The notes below the pieces were generated by a model. It did not search any database. It was not told the DNA's origin and saw nothing but the letters and a program-made list of their open reading frames with translations. Below, piece after piece: positions 63,671 to 64,000 of a stretch of 64,000 nucleotides of DNA. The first letter of the stretch is position 1; each line of letters opens with the position of its first letter. A program made the translations under genes and the position numbers. The DNA comes from Massilia rubra (GTDB lineage: Bacteria > Pseudomonadota > Gammaproteobacteria > Burkholderiales > Burkholderiaceae_D). Location of the stretch: contig NZ_VUYU01000001.1 of NCBI RefSeq assembly GCF_011682065.1, positions 124,001-188,000 on the forward strand, read 5' to 3'.

Positions 63671-64000
63671 CGCAGGATCTCCACGCGCGGCTCGAGCCAG
63701 TTGGTGCCGACAAAGTATTTGCGGTTCATGTTCATGACGATGAACAGGAAGGCCAGGTCGCGCCATTCGTAGTTGCCGCCCAAATGGGTTTCGTCGCTGG
63801 TCAGCGCGGTGGTGAGCGAATAGCTGCCTTCGCCCAGGTTGAGCGGGAAGGCGAAGCGGAAGGTAATCTCTTCGCCGGCGGCCACGTCGTGCAGCGCCAT
63901 GTCCATGTGGTGGGTATTGGTGCCGTACATCTGCTGGCCGAGGCGGTCCTTGATCATGTAGCCGAGCACCAGGCGCGCAACCGGCCGGTGCACTTTGACC
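63667..64000 (-). CDS. Wzt-like O-antigen exporter ATPase, C-terminal end (5' part outside window)
   Basis: Only the last 110 residues are visible. They form the glycan-binding Wzt C-terminal domain: LGYMIKDRLGQQMYGTNTHH then VAAGEEITFRFAFPLNLGEG and ETHLGGNYEWRDLAFLFIV, ending VEILR. In Wzt this domain recognises the modified end of the O-antigen before export by the ABC transporter with Wzm. The stop overlaps the methyltransferase start (ATGA), so modification and recognition genes are coupled. The ATPase part lies beyond the window. Confidence 0.85.
   Translation of the reverse strand, partial: VKVHRPVARLVLGYMIKDRLGQQMYGTNTHHMDMALHDVAAGEEITFRFAFPLNLGEGSYSLTTALTSDETHLGGNYEWRDLAFLFIVMNMNRKYFVGTNWLEPRVEILR

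Overview
The window looks like chromosomal DNA from a high-GC betaproteobacterium, most likely the Oxalobacteraceae (Massilia/Duganella/Janthinobacterium group). The evidence is the rpsU-yqeY-dnaG-rpoD macrodomain followed by a CAU-anticodon tRNA, the ybiB-cobA pair, the gene repertoire, and short dispersed inverted-repeat elements. No rRNA, CRISPR array, prophage or intact transposase gene is visible.

Layout. 1-4437: a secreted DUF4331 protein (cut by the window edge), YbiB, the siroheme enzyme CobA, a perfect 39-bp hairpin repeat and an HI0933-type flavoprotein. 4494-10354: information-processing block rpsU, yqeY, dnaG, rpoD and a tRNA, with extended -10 promoters before rpsU and rpoD and a leader of about 360 nt before rpoD. 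10450-17356: a MITE-like element touching the stop codon of a membrane protein, an orphan curlin-repeat amyloid protein, a MarR/siderophore-interacting-protein divergent pair, an XRE-type membrane regulator, and a PLP decarboxylase divergent from a LysR regulator. 17419-24147: a type VI secretion effector cassette read leftwards, VgrG - Tle3 phospholipase - Tla3/DUF2875 protein - PAAR.

24361-34982: an amine oxidase, a chemotaxis receptor divergent from a MerR-HTH/GAF protein, and a tandem duplication of an Rpn nuclease gene. In each Rpn copy the 3' part carries its own strong ribosome-binding site and ATG, the arrangement known for Rpn gene-within-gene toxin-antitoxin systems. One copy has a nonsense mutation that cuts the nuclease but spares the putative antitoxin. 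Then follow YbaN, an unknown protein, a catalase, and a scar holding the 5' end of a haloperoxidase-like hydrolase and the 3' tail of a TonB-dependent receptor. 35036-45671: small membrane and periplasmic proteins, and trpS preceded by a complete Trp-codon attenuator (leader peptide with two adjacent Trp codons, pause hairpin, antiterminator, terminator). After trpS come a racemase, lipoproteins, a LON-domain protein, an anti-sigma-like protein and a large propeller-GGEEF diguanylate cyclase.

46147-64000: an RhlE-type RNA helicase whose stop codon touches a second MITE-like element, then a surface-polysaccharide region. Rightward genes encode a GT2 glycosyltransferase, GtrA, a polytopic GT-C-like protein and a repeated set of AlgJ/AlgX-like and MBOAT (AlgI-like) O-acetylation proteins in the order J-I-J-I-J. 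Leftward genes encode the end of a Wzt-like O-antigen exporter ATPase, a methyltransferase with a coiled coil, and a 1259-residue protein with three glycosyltransferase modules. Together these suggest synthesis, capping, export and acetylation of a cell-surface glycan.

Most systematic long antisense ORFs are GC-rich shadows and were left out.
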